Below, piece after piece: positions 14,551 to 22,642 of a stretch of 64,000 nucleotides of DNA. The notes below the pieces were generated by a model. It saw only the letters and a program-made list of their open reading frames with translations. It was not told the DNA's origin and ran no database searches. Location: contig NZ_CP080531.1 in the NCBI RefSeq assembly GCF_024746835.1, positions 2,666,001 through 2,730,000 on the forward strand, written 5' to 3'. This DNA is from Mesorhizobium sp. AR02 (GTDB taxonomy: Bacteria > Pseudomonadota > Alphaproteobacteria > Rhizobiales > Rhizobiaceae). Every line of letters begins with the position of its first letter. Within the stretch, counting starts at the first letter, position 1. Both the position numbers and the translations under genes were made by a program.

Positions 14551-15405
14551 ATGAAACAGATTGCCCTGTCCCTTTTCGTGATCGCGTCCTCAGGCGCCTA
14601 TGTAGCCTATGTATGGGACCAGGCAGGCAAGGGTCCTGCCGGCGACCTGATCGACGCTGCTGGGCCCGCCAATGCCACCAAGGACAGCGTGTTGCAGACG
14701 CCGCTCGATCCAGCACCTGCTCGGGCCGGCGCCGTTGCGCCATTCGCCTTGACCGCTCCCGCGATCGAACGGCAGGGCGTGCGGCTTGAGCCGCCGGCAA
14801 CCCGACCGGCCACAGTCGGCAGCGAAATCACCGGCGCGATCGCCGCGCCCGCCCCGAAGCAGCAAGCGGCAAGCGGCAAAGCCGCCGGGGAGCAGCCAAT
14901 TGCAGCCAGCCAGCCGCAGTTTTCGACCGCGCCAGCGCCAGAACAGACGCCGGCCCAGCTCGTCGCCGATGCCGCGCCGCAAGCAGCGTCCTTCGCCGTA
15001 ACCCCGGCCGTCTACATCCCCGTTCCCCAGCCGAGGCCGGACTATCCGCGGGCACCCGTCCGCGTCATCAAGGCCGGCATGAAGGCGACCGTGGGTAATA
15101 GCACAAAGCCGGCGGGGCATGGCTTTGCCGACGGCACCTACACCGGCCCTGTCGCCGATGCCTATTACGGCCTCATCCAGATCCAGGCTTCCATCCAGGG
15201 TGGCCGTCTCACGGCGCTCAAAGTGCTGAAATACCCGTCCGACCGCCGCACTTCGATCAGCATCAACAGGCAGGCGCTGCCGATGTTGCGTGACGAGGCG
15301 ATCAGCGCGCAAAGCGCCAATGTCGACATCATTTCGGGCGCCACGCTGACCAGCAGGGCCTTCAGACAGTCGCTCGGCGGCGCATTGAAGCAAGCATCCT
15401 CCTAG
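14551..15405 (+). CDS. Exported FMN-binding protein with ApbE flavinylation motif
   Basis: 284 aa. An N-terminal hydrophobic segment (IALSLFVIASSGAYVAYVWD) is a signal anchor. Residues 35-190 are a low-complexity Ala/Pro/Gln linker, and the C-terminal ~90 residues are an FMN_bind domain. VDIISGATLTSRAF carries the D-x-x-S-G-A-T motif whose Thr is esterified with FMN by ApbE in NqrC/RnfG-type proteins. DGTYTGPVADAYYGLIQIQA is the domain's first strand. Expected role: periplasmic flavin electron carrier tethered to the inner membrane. The ATG at 14551 is supported by AAGGTGG upstream. The next gene, apbE, follows after 4 bp. Confidence 0.88.
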   Translation: MKQIALSLFVIASSGAYVAYVWDQAGKGPAGDLIDAAGPANATKDSVLQTPLDPAPARAGAVAPFALTAPAIERQGVRLEPPATRPATVGSEITGAIAAPAPKQQAASGKAAGEQPIAASQPQFSTAPAPEQTPAQLVADAAPQAASFAVTPAVYIPVPQPRPDYPRAPVRVIKAGMKATVGNSTKPAGHGFADGTYTGPVADAYYGLIQIQASIQGGRLTALKVLKYPSDRRTSISINRQALPMLRDEAISAQSANVDIISGATLTSRAFRQSLGGALKQASS

Positions 15406-15409
15406 TTCC

Positions 15410-16153
15410 ATGCGCGACACCAGGATTTTGATGGGCATGCCCATCACCGTCGACATCGGCGGCGCCTCAGACAGCGGCCTTGTCGACACGGTCTTCGACT
15501 ACTTCGAGCACATCGACCGGCGCTTCAGCACCTACAGGAGCGACAGCGAGATTTCGGCCATTAACCGGGGTAATCTTCCGGTCCGCGACTGGAGCGGCGA
15601 GATGATGGACGTTCTGGCGCTTGCCGCACAGACGAAAACCCAGACGGACGGATATTTCGATATCCGCAAACCCGACGGTTCGCTAGACCCGTCCGGCATC
15701 GTCAAGGGCTGGGCCATCCGCAATGCGGCCGGCATGGTTCAGCGGGCCGGCGTCGGCGATTTCTTCATCGAGGCGGGCGGCGACATCCAGTCCCGCGGCA
15801 GGAATGCTTCGGGCCTCGACTGGAGCGTCGGCGTCCGCAATCCCTTCAATGCCGAAGAGATCATCAAGATCGTCTATCCGCGCGGACACGGCGTCGCCAC
15901 CTCCGGCACCTATGTGCGCGGGCAGCACATCTACAATCCGCTCGGGACCGGCGATCCGATCACCGAAATCGTCAGCCTGACCGTCATCGGGCCGGATGTG
16001 TTCGAAGCCGACCGTTTCGCCACCGCCGCCTTCGCCATGGGCCGGGAGGGCATTCTATTTCTCGAACAGATGCCGGACCTCGAGGGTTACGCCGTCGACA
16101 GCAACCGTCGAGCCACGCCCACGAGTGGCTTCGGAGCTTTCTGCCAGCCATGA
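15410..16153 (+). CDS. apbE: FAD:protein FMN transferase (ApbE family)
   Basis: 247 aa, somewhat shorter than E. coli ApbE. MGMPITVDIGG, the RRFSTYRSDSEISAINRG segment, DPSGIVKGWAI, EAGGDIQSRG and the GVATSGTYVRG flavin/Mg-binding loop mark the family. It transfers FMN from FAD to a Thr of target proteins, here almost certainly the SGAT motif in the protein 4 bp upstream. No signal peptide is visible, unlike many ApbE lipoproteins, so it may act in the cytoplasm or be exported with its target. It overlaps the next gene by ATGA. Confidence 0.88.
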   Translation: MRDTRILMGMPITVDIGGASDSGLVDTVFDYFEHIDRRFSTYRSDSEISAINRGNLPVRDWSGEMMDVLALAAQTKTQTDGYFDIRKPDGSLDPSGIVKGWAIRNAAGMVQRAGVGDFFIEAGGDIQSRGRNASGLDWSVGVRNPFNAEEIIKIVYPRGHGVATSGTYVRGQHIYNPLGTGDPITEIVSLTVIGPDVFEADRFATAAFAMGREGILFLEQMPDLEGYAVDSNRRATPTSGFGAFCQP

Positions 16154-17661
16154 TCAAGACCATCGACCGGTTTCTCGACCATCAGACCATGTACCGGCTG
16201 GTCCTCTACTACCTGATCGCCTTGCTGGGCACGGCCTTTGTGCTCGGCTTCTTCAAACTTGTGCCGCATGATCCGGTCGCGCTCGCCTTCACGACGGGGC
16301 TGATGCTGGCCGCCTGCTGGATCACCAACAGGGTTTTTGCTGCCGTCTTCAAGGTTCCGGCCAACAACGAGTCCGTCTACATCACAGCCCTCATCCTGGC
16401 ACTCATCCTCGATCCGGTGGCAGTAACGGACCTCAAGGGGATCGGTGCGGTGGTGTTCGCCTGCGTCTGGGCGATTTCATCCAAGTTCATCCTCGCCATC
16501 GGCAGGACGCACCTGTTCAATCCGGCCGCGCTGGGTGTGGCGCTGACGGCGCTGCTTCTCGACCAGCCGGCTACCTGGTGGGTGGGCGGCAATTTGCCAT
16601 TGCTTCCCGTCGTGCTTGCCGGCGGCATCCTCATCGTGCGCAAGCTGCGCCGGCTCGATCTGGTCGTCACCTTCGGTGTCGTCGCGCTGGCGACAATCCT
16701 GGCAACCACCGAGCCGTCGCAATACGCCACCGCGTTGACGGAGACGCTGGGCTCATCGCCGCTGCTGTTCTTCGCCTTCGTGATGCTGACCGAGCCGCTG
16801 ACGGCGCCGACGACACGGTGGCCGCGCATCGCCTTCGCCGCCATCGTCGGCTTTCTGTTCGCTCCCAACATCCATGTCGGCTCGCTCTACTTCACGCCCG
16901 AGCTGGCACTTCTGGCGGGCAACCTCTTCGCCTACGCCGTGAGCCCGAAAGGGCGTTTCGTGCTGACGCTCGAACGCATCGAGCAATCGGCCGTAGACAG
17001 CTACGATTTCATCTTCAGCTCACCGCGAAAGCTTGCCTTCCAGGCAGGACAGTATCTGGAATGGACGCTTGGTCTCGACCGATCGGACAATCGCGGCAAC
17101 CGCCGCTATTTCACGGTCGCATCGGCGCCCACGGAGCAATCCATACGACTTGGCGTCAAGTTCTATCCGCAATCGAGCGCTTTCAAGCAGATGCTGGGCA
17201 CGATGAAGCCAGGCAGCACGATCCACGCCTCCCAACTGGCGGGCGACTTCACCTTGCCGGCCAATCCCCAGACCAAGATTGCCTTCCTGGCCGGCGGCAT
17301 CGGCATCACGCCATTCCGCTCGATGCTGCAATATCTCATTGACAGCCATGAAAAGCGACCGATCGTCGTCCTCTACGGAGCCGACACCCAGCAGGACATC
17401 GCCTATCGCGATGTGCTCGGCGAGGCGAGGCGGGAACTGGGCATCAGGACAGTCTTTGCCGTGGCCCGGGGGGCCGAGCGCGGCCAGTATCCCGGCTATA
17501 TCGACGCGCGGCTGGTGCGCCTCGCCATCCCCGACTGTCTGGAGCGGACCTTCTACATTTCCGGCCCCCAGGCCATGGTCAAGGCGCTGCGCGACACGCT
17601 GCTGGCCATGGGCGTTCGCCGTTCGAGGATAAAGGTCGATTATTTCCCGGGCTTTGCCTGA
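16150..17661 (+). CDS. NqrB/RnfD-like membrane domain fused to ferredoxin-NADP+ reductase-type domain
   Basis: 503 aa. Residues 1-275 form a polytopic NqrB/RnfD-like domain with about eight to nine membrane helices, including NESVYITALILALILDP, THLFNPAALGVALTALLL and FFAFVMLTEPLTAPTTRWP. Residues 280-503 are an FNR fold: RRYFTVASAPTEQSIRLGVK for FAD, and AFLAGGIGITPFRSMLQYL plus YISGPQAMVKALRD for NAD(P)H. There is no 2Fe-2S domain and no SGAT motif in the membrane part. Predicted role: take electrons from cytoplasmic NAD(P)H across the membrane to the flavinylated protein at 14551. It is coupled to apbE by a 4-nt overlap. Its stop is one base from the stop of the opposing kinase gene. Confidence 0.87.
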   Translation: MIKTIDRFLDHQTMYRLVLYYLIALLGTAFVLGFFKLVPHDPVALAFTTGLMLAACWITNRVFAAVFKVPANNESVYITALILALILDPVAVTDLKGIGAVVFACVWAISSKFILAIGRTHLFNPAALGVALTALLLDQPATWWVGGNLPLLPVVLAGGILIVRKLRRLDLVVTFGVVALATILATTEPSQYATALTETLGSSPLLFFAFVMLTEPLTAPTTRWPRIAFAAIVGFLFAPNIHVGSLYFTPELALLAGNLFAYAVSPKGRFVLTLERIEQSAVDSYDFIFSSPRKLAFQAGQYLEWTLGLDRSDNRGNRRYFTVASAPTEQSIRLGVKFYPQSSAFKQMLGTMKPGSTIHASQLAGDFTLPANPQTKIAFLAGGIGITPFRSMLQYLIDSHEKRPIVVLYGADTQQDIAYRDVLGEARRELGIRTVFAVARGAERGQYPGYIDARLVRLAIPDCLERTFYISGPQAMVKALRDTLLAMGVRRSRIKVDYFPGFA

Positions 17662-17662
17662 G

Positions 17663-19006
17663 TCAGCCGTGCCGGGGCAAGGCTATGGTCACCACCAAGC
17701 CGGGATCGGCATTGGTCATCGTCAGGCGTCCGCCATAGGCTTCGACAATGTCCGAGACGATGGCCAGGCCTAGCCCGCTGCTGCCGCCCTTGCTGTCCAA
17801 CTGCACCCCGCGTGACAGGGCGGATTCCCGGTCCGCATCGGGGATGCCCGGGCCGTCGTCGGCGACGGCGATGGACACCTCGCCGTCGCTTGCCCACGCA
17901 TTGACCTGGACCGAGGATCTTGCGAAGCGCGCCGCGTTCTCCACCAGATTGCCCAGGATCTCCGAAAGGTCGCCCTCATCGACCGGCGCCATGAAATCCT
18001 TCGCGACGTCGATCAGGAACGAGAGCTGCTTGCCGCCCGGCGTGCGCTTGATGACGGCGATGACGCCGGCCGCGGTTTCCCTGACCCGGCACGATGCCTT
18101 GCCGGAAACGCCGGGCGCCAGACGGGCGCGCGCGAGTTCGCGCTCGACATGACGTCGGATCGCTCCGGCGCTCTTCTCGATCTCGTCGGCCAGCTCGGTT
18201 TCGCCCTTCCCGCGCAGGGCCCGGATGTCGGCCGACAGCACCTGCAGTGGCGTCTTGAGGCCATGCGCCAGGTCGGTGGCGCGCGACCGGGCGCGTGCAA
18301 GGGCCTTCTCCTGCGCATCGAGGAGCCGGTTGATTTCGTCGGCGAGCGGCTGCACCTCGCTCGGCGCCGCCACGTCCAGTCGTGCCGTCCGCTGCGCGAT
18401 CACGTTTCGAACGGCGACCCTCAGGTTTTCCAGCGGCGCGAGGCCAACGGTGATCTGGATGAAGAAGGCCACCATGAGGGCGGCGGCGAGCAGGATGAGC
18501 GCCGGGACGAGATCGCGAACATATTCGTGCACCGACACTGTGACGCTGCGATGGTCTTCCGCCACGATGGCACGAAACGACCGGCCGTCGGCATCGGTTA
18601 TGGTGCGCACGACGGCTAGGGTGAGTTCGCCGCCAGGCCCCTTGAGCTCCTCGATCTTTCTCAATTCGCCGCTCGCCCCCTGGTCGGGCAACGCAAGCTT
18701 TGCGTCCCACAACGAACGCGAGCGCACCAGGCTATGGCTGGCCAGGTCTTCCACCTGCCAGTAATGACCGGACAGCGGATTGATGAAGCGCGGGTCGGTC
18801 AGGTCGGATTTGACCGACAGCCGGCCGTCGGCCGCGAAGCTGGTCGCGCCGATCAGTTCGTTGAGATCGATAGTCAGTTCTCCGACGATGCGCCGCTCGA
18901 CATTCTTTTCGAACAGATAGCGCAGCCCGACCCCGGCAATGGCAAGGGCGACAAGGATCGAAATGGTTGCCGCCGACCAGAGCCTGAAGCGGATCGAATT
19001 GCCCAT
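17663..19006 (-). CDS. Sensor histidine kinase, PhoQ-like
   Basis: 447 aa. The first transmembrane helix is near residues 8-30 (LWSAATISILVALAIAGVGL), followed by a periplasmic sensor of about 135 aa, then a second helix (LVPALILLAAALMVAFFIQI) and a HAMP-like linker. The H-box is RATDLAHGLKTPLQVLSADI, the N-box NLVENAARFA, and the G-boxes DDGPGIPD and GSSGLGLAIV. It starts by TGATG overlap with the response regulator gene. It belongs to an operon cytochrome b561-PepSY-regulator-kinase that converges on the flavin electron-transfer genes. The signal could be periplasmic redox state or metal, by context. Confidence 0.9.
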   Translation of the reverse strand: MGNSIRFRLWSAATISILVALAIAGVGLRYLFEKNVERRIVGELTIDLNELIGATSFAADGRLSVKSDLTDPRFINPLSGHYWQVEDLASHSLVRSRSLWDAKLALPDQGASGELRKIEELKGPGGELTLAVVRTITDADGRSFRAIVAEDHRSVTVSVHEYVRDLVPALILLAAALMVAFFIQITVGLAPLENLRVAVRNVIAQRTARLDVAAPSEVQPLADEINRLLDAQEKALARARSRATDLAHGLKTPLQVLSADIRALRGKGETELADEIEKSAGAIRRHVERELARARLAPGVSGKASCRVRETAAGVIAVIKRTPGGKQLSFLIDVAKDFMAPVDEGDLSEILGNLVENAARFARSSVQVNAWASDGEVSIAVADDGPGIPDADRESALSRGVQLDSKGGSSGLGLAIVSDIVEAYGGRLTMTNADPGLVVTIALPRHG

Positions 19007-19671
19007 CAGGACGGCTCGTCGGGCACGAAATATCCGAATCCGCGCCGCGTCTCGATGACGTCGTTGCCGAGCTTGCGGCGCAGGCGCGCGACAATGACCT
19101 CGATTGCGTTCGGATCGCGATCATTGCCGGAATCATACAAATGCTCGGCAAGCTCGGTCGGCGCCACCACGCGCCCGGCATGATGCATCAGGAACGCCAT
19201 CAGCCGGTATTCCAGCGGCGACAGCGCGACGGGAACGCCGCGCAGCGAAATGCGCATCTGGCGCGTGTCGAGAAGCAGCGGTCCGGATTTCAGCACCGGT
19301 GCCGCCTGGCCTGTCGAACGGCGCAGGATCGCGCGCAGCCGCGCCAGCAGCTCGTCCATTTCGAACGGCTTGGGCAGGTAGTCGTCAGCGCCGGCATTGA
19401 TGCCTTCGACGCGCTCGGTCCAAAGGCCCCGCGCCGTCAGGATCAAAACAGGAAAGCGGCGCGTATTGGCCCGCCAGCGCTTCAGCACCGTCAGGCCATC
19501 GAGTTTCGGCAATCCGAGATCCAGGATCGCCGCGTCGTAGTTCTCGACATCACCCGCGAACCAGGCAGCTTCTCCGTCGCGCACGGTGTCGACGGCCATT
19601 CCCGCGGCCTTGAGCACCGCCGCTATGTCGCCGGCGATACGGGGTTCATCCTCGGCAAGGAGTATCTTCAT
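19006..19671 (-). CDS. OmpR-family response regulator
   Basis: 221 aa. The receiver domain has acidic pocket EDE at residues 7-9, phospho-acceptor Asp in AAILDLGLPKLDG, and the conserved PKPFEMDELLARL. The C-terminal winged helix (VALSPLEYRLMAFLMHHAGR; NAIEVIVARLRRKLG; IETRRGFGYFV) binds DNA. The ATG at 19669-19671 overlaps the stop of the PepSY gene (TGATG). It is the cognate regulator of the kinase just downstream. Confidence 0.92.
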   Translation of the reverse strand: MKILLAEDEPRIAGDIAAVLKAAGMAVDTVRDGEAAWFAGDVENYDAAILDLGLPKLDGLTVLKRWRANTRRFPVLILTARGLWTERVEGINAGADDYLPKPFEMDELLARLRAILRRSTGQAAPVLKSGPLLLDTRQMRISLRGVPVALSPLEYRLMAFLMHHAGRVVAPTELAEHLYDSGNDRDPNAIEVIVARLRRKLGNDVIETRRGFGYFVPDEPS

Positions 19672-19997
19672 CAATCGCCGCCCCTGCCGCGCATCAGCAC
19701 TCCGGCGCCGGCGTCCACGTCGACGATCCTGCGGCGTCCGTCAGCGGCAACGACCTGGAAGCGATAGACCCACCGGTCGCCCATCCGGATAAAATCGACA
19801 GCCACGATGTCGCCTGGAGCATCGGCGTGGACCACGCCCAGTATGTTGGCCAGGCCCTTTATTTCGCCACGCTCGTAAAGGTCCCGCGCCCGGTCGTGAT
19901 CGCCGTCGTCATCCTCGTCGGCGCGGGCGTGGAACGGTCGAAGCAGGACAAGCCCGACCAGGCTCGCCGTCGCCAAACGTTTCAGTATCGGTTTCAT
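19671..19997 (-). CDS. Secreted PepSY-like protein
   Basis: 108 aa. A signal peptide (KRLATASLVGLVLLRPFHARA) is followed by an acidic stretch (DEDDDGDHDRARDLYERGEI) and a PepSY-type domain (VVHADAPGDIVAVDFIRMGD; WVYRFQVVAADGRRRIVDVD) that ends in AGAGVLMRGRGGD. Small PepSY proteins with this layout are often encoded next to two-component systems and b-type cytochromes. The start at 19995-19997 was chosen because the signal peptide begins there; it lacks a good ribosome site, and a start 48 bases further upstream (MTSRIETQG) is possible. Confidence 0.78.
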   Translation of the reverse strand: MKPILKRLATASLVGLVLLRPFHARADEDDDGDHDRARDLYERGEIKGLANILGVVHADAPGDIVAVDFIRMGDRWVYRFQVVAADGRRRIVDVDAGAGVLMRGRGGD

Positions 19998-20106
19998 CCA
20001 AGGGCCATGTAGCAGACCTTGTGTTTCAATCCGGCTCGTCATCTGGCCAGTCTCCTGGTCCGGAAACACGACAAAATGCATCGGCCTGCCGACGTTTGAC
20101 TCGCGA

Positions 20107-20649
20107 TCAGGAGCCACTTGTCCCCGGCAGCATTCGCCTGAGCACGTCATCCCTGCGGACATAGTGATGCCAGAGCGCGGCCGCCGCATGCAGTCCGGCA
20201 AGGATGAGGATGAGATTGGCGCAGAGGCTGTGCAGTTCCCTTATGGTTCGGGCCGTGGCGCTGTCCGCGGAGACCGGAGCCGGGATGGTGAAGAGGCCGA
20301 AGAAACTCAAGGCGTCGCCCCTGTACCAGGTCACCAGGATGCCAAGAACCGGAATGGCGACAAGCAGCGCGTAAAGCATGAGATGCGCGATCTTCGCCAC
20401 CCATCGTTCCAGCTCTGACATTTCCTGCGGCAGCCCCGGGGTTCCCAAGGTCAGGCGCAGGCCAATGCGGATGACGACCAGCGCGAACAGCAGCATCCCG
20501 AACGAGATATGGAACCACCAGACGAGCGCCCGGCCAGGGTCGTTGCGTGGAAAGATATCCGCGACATAAGTCAGGCCGTAAAGGCCGATAACCAGCAGAA
20601 ACACGGCCCAATGCATGGCCTTCTGTGCGCTTGTGTAGGTAGGATTCAT
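20107..20649 (-). CDS. Cytochrome b561-type membrane protein
   Basis: 180 aa, four membrane helices. Likely haem ligand histidines are in AMHWAVFLLVIGLYG, VWWFHISFGMLLFALVVIRI, and the last helix HSLCANLILILAGLHAAAAL followed by WHHYVRRDDVLRRM. This is the standard cytochrome b561/YodB-like diheme family that exchanges electrons with quinol. The start ATG is at 20647-20649; longer in-frame starts lack support. It heads the operon with the PepSY and two-component genes and probably works with the flavin carrier system opposite. Confidence 0.87.
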   Translation of the reverse strand: MNPTYTSAQKAMHWAVFLLVIGLYGLTYVADIFPRNDPGRALVWWFHISFGMLLFALVVIRIGLRLTLGTPGLPQEMSELERWVAKIAHLMLYALLVAIPVLGILVTWYRGDALSFFGLFTIPAPVSADSATARTIRELHSLCANLILILAGLHAAAALWHHYVRRDDVLRRMLPGTSGS

Positions 20650-20693
20650 GCTGGGCCATCCAATTTTGAATGTTTCTAAACTAGCCGCGATCA

Positions 20694-20709
20694 TGTCAAA
20701 GCTTTGTCA
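20694..20709. promoter_or_regulatory. TGTCA direct repeat upstream of the cytochrome b561 operon
   Basis: TGTCA-AAGCTT-TGTCA, an 11-bp period direct repeat of the spacing usual for OmpR-family regulators, 45 bp upstream of the cytochrome start codon. The rest of 20650-20871 shows no gene. Confidence 0.35.
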
Positions 20710-20871
20710 GGTGGCCCCTTCGACCGCAATCGAGGAGGCAGTGACGGTTTCCCCGACGAGAGCGGTTCTGGAATCGGGCTTTGGCGATCGTGATCTGGCG
20801 GGACATTGGCTGGAGGGACCTGTCAATTCGCTGACAATCCGGCACCGGACAACGCCGATATGCCGGACAAA

Positions 20872-20904
20872 GAAAAAGCCCGGACGAACCGGGCTTTTTC
20901 TTTT
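20872..20904. terminator. Intrinsic terminator downstream of tRNA-Leu
   Basis: Stem GAAAAAGCCCGG / CCGGGCTTTTTC around ACGAA. The minus strand reads the hairpin into T-rich sequence, fitting termination of the tRNA gene; it could also serve the plus strand. Confidence 0.85.
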
Positions 20905-20941
20905 GGGTCTCTGAACCATCGAATGGTTCGAAACGGGAATT

Positions 20942-21026
20942 TGGTGCCCAGAAGAGGACTCGAACCTCCACTCCTTGCGGAACACGGACCTGAACCGTGC
21001 GCGTCTACCAATTCCGCCATCTGGGC
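20942..21026 (-). tRNA. tRNA-Leu(CAG)
   Basis: 85 nt including an encoded CCA. The acceptor stem GCCCAGA pairs with TCTGGGC. The D arm has GGCGGAATTGGTAGACGCG. The anticodon stem CACGG/CCGTG encloses loop TTCAGGT with anticodon CAG. It has a long variable arm (TTCCGCAAGGAG region) and T arm GGTTCGAGTCC. The long variable arm and anticodon both indicate leucine. Confidence 0.96.
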
Positions 21027-21101
21027 TGGTGCGGGCTCATGTAAGCGGGCAAGCGATTGCTGTCAACGCGCTTTTTTCAAAGCGGTTCGCGGCTTGCCGG
21101 C

Positions 21102-21722
21102 TCAGCTGTCCAGCACTTCCTTCGACGCCACGGTCGAATCGGCGTTGAGCTGGTAAATGACCGGCACGCCGGTGCCGAGTTCCAGCTTGACGATCTCCTC
21201 GCCCGACTTGCCGTCCAGCGCCATGATCAGCGCGCGCAGCGAATTGCCGTGGGCTGCGACCAGCACGGTGCCGCCGCGCAGCACGTGCGACTGCATGTCA
21301 TGCAGGTAGTAGGGCCAGACGCGGGCGCCGGTGTCCTTCAGGCTTTCGCCGCCGGGCGGCGGCACGTCATAGGAGCGGCGCCAGACATGCACCTGCTCCT
21401 CGCCCCATTTCTTGCGGGCGTCGTCCTTGTTGAGGCCCGAGAGGTCGCCATAGTCGCGCTCGTTGAGCGCCTGGTCGCGGATGGTCTTCAGATCGCTCTG
21501 GCCGACCGCGTCCAGAATATGCTGGCAGGTTTTTTGCGCCCGCGTCAGCGCCGAGGTGAAGGCGATGTCGAACTTCAGGCCGCGCGCCTTGAGTTTCTGG
21601 CCGGCGGCCTTGGCCTCGGCATGGCCCTGCTCGGTCAGGTCGACATCGCGCCAGCCGGTGAACAGGTTCTTCAAATTCCATTCGCTCTGGCCATGGCGCA
21701 CGAGCACGAGAGTTCTCGACAT
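21102..21722 (-). CDS. gpmA: 2,3-bisphosphoglycerate-dependent phosphoglycerate mutase
   Basis: 206 aa, the shorter alphaproteobacterial form. Histidine phosphatase motif [10 protein letters not shown] (phospho-His), then [31 protein letters not shown], and the second catalytic His in [12 protein letters not shown]. It interconverts 3- and 2-phosphoglycerate in glycolysis/gluconeogenesis. The ATG at 21720-21722 has GGGAG upstream. It lies downstream of dapB in the same direction, and the tRNA-Leu gene follows. Confidence 0.95.
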   Translation of the reverse strand: MSRTLVLVRHGQSEWNLKNLFTGWRDVDLTEQGHAEAKAAGQKLKARGLKFDIAFTSALTRAQKTCQHILDAVGQSDLKTIRDQALNERDYGDLSGLNKDDARKKWGEEQVHVWRRSYDVPPPGGESLKDTGARVWPYYLHDMQSHVLRGGTVLVAAHGNSLRALIMALDGKSGEEIVKLELGTGVPVIYQLNADSTVASKEVLDS

Positions 21723-21799
21723 TTTTACTCCCTTCAAGAGAAAAGTGTGAAGCGGGTTTCCGTCCGGAATTGCGTTAAAACAAGGTGGTTGTGGTTTGC

Positions 21800-22642
21800 T
21801 CAGCTGAGCCCGAGCACGTCCCGCATCGAATACAGCCCTGGCTTCTTGCCACGTGCCCAAAGGGCCGCCTTGACGGCGCCGCGGGCGAAGATGGCGCGGT
21901 CCTCGGCATGATGGGACAGCGTGATGCGCTCGCCGGTGCCGGCCAGGATCACGCTATGGTCGCCGACCACCGAGCCGCCGCGCAGCGTCGCAAAGCCGAT
22001 CGAGCCGGTCTTTCGCACACCCGTGTGGCCGTCGCGTGAACGCACATCGTTGCCGGCCAGCGCGATGCCGCGCCCGGCAGCGGCGGCCTCGCCGAGCAAA
22101 AGTGCGGTGCCCGAGGGCGCGTCGACCTTGTGTTTGTGATGCATTTCGAGGATTTCGATGTCGAAATCGTCGGCGTCCAGCGCGCGCGCCGCCTGTTCGA
22201 CCAGTACCGCCAGGAGATTGACGCCGAGGCTCATATTGCCCGACTTGACGATCGTCGCGTGGCGTGCCGCGGCCGCGATCTTCGCATTGTCGTCGGCCGA
22301 ACAACCGGTCGTGCCGATGACATGGACGATGCGCGCCTGCGCGGCGTAGCCGGCGAACTCAACTGATGAGGCCGGCGTGGTGAAGTCGAGCACGCCGGCG
22401 GCCTTGGCGAAGACCGGCAGCGGATCGTCGCTGATCGGCACATTGATGATGCCGATGCCCGCCAGCTCGCCGGCATCCTTGCCCAGATGAGGCGAATCCG
22501 CACGCTCGACCGCGCCGATGACGCGGGCGCCCGGAATGGTATGGATGGCGCGGATCAGCGTCTGCCCCATGCGGCCGGCAGCACCGACCACCACAAGGCC
22601 CATATCGCTTGCCGGCTTGCCGGTTGCTGATGTCTCGCTCAT
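21800..22642 (-). CDS. dapB: 4-hydroxy-tetrahydrodipicolinate reductase
   Basis: 280 aa. The NAD(P)-binding glycine loop is [17 protein letters not shown], and the family signature [19 protein letters not shown] holds the catalytic His-His and Lys. [19 protein letters not shown] is also diagnostic. It makes tetrahydrodipicolinate in lysine and diaminopimelate synthesis. The start codon overlaps the stop of the ABC exporter gene by ATGA, so the three genes exporter-dapB-gpmA are probably one transcript. Confidence 0.96.
   Translation of the reverse strand: MSETSATGKPASDMGLVVVGAAGRMGQTLIRAIHTIPGARVIGAVERADSPHLGKDAGELAGIGIINVPISDDPLPVFAKAAGVLDFTTPASSVEFAGYAAQARIVHVIGTTGCSADDNAKIAAAARHATIVKSGNMSLGVNLLAVLVEQAARALDADDFDIEILEMHHKHKVDAPSGTALLLGEAAAAGRGIALAGNDVRSRDGHTGVRKTGSIGFATLRGGSVVGDHSVILAGTGERITLSHHAEDRAIFARGAVKAALWARGKKPGLYSMRDVLGLS

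Noticed and set aside
20942..21026. tRNA-Leu as an integration site
   Set aside because: No integrase gene and no repeated tRNA 3' end nearby; both sides carry ordinary genes.
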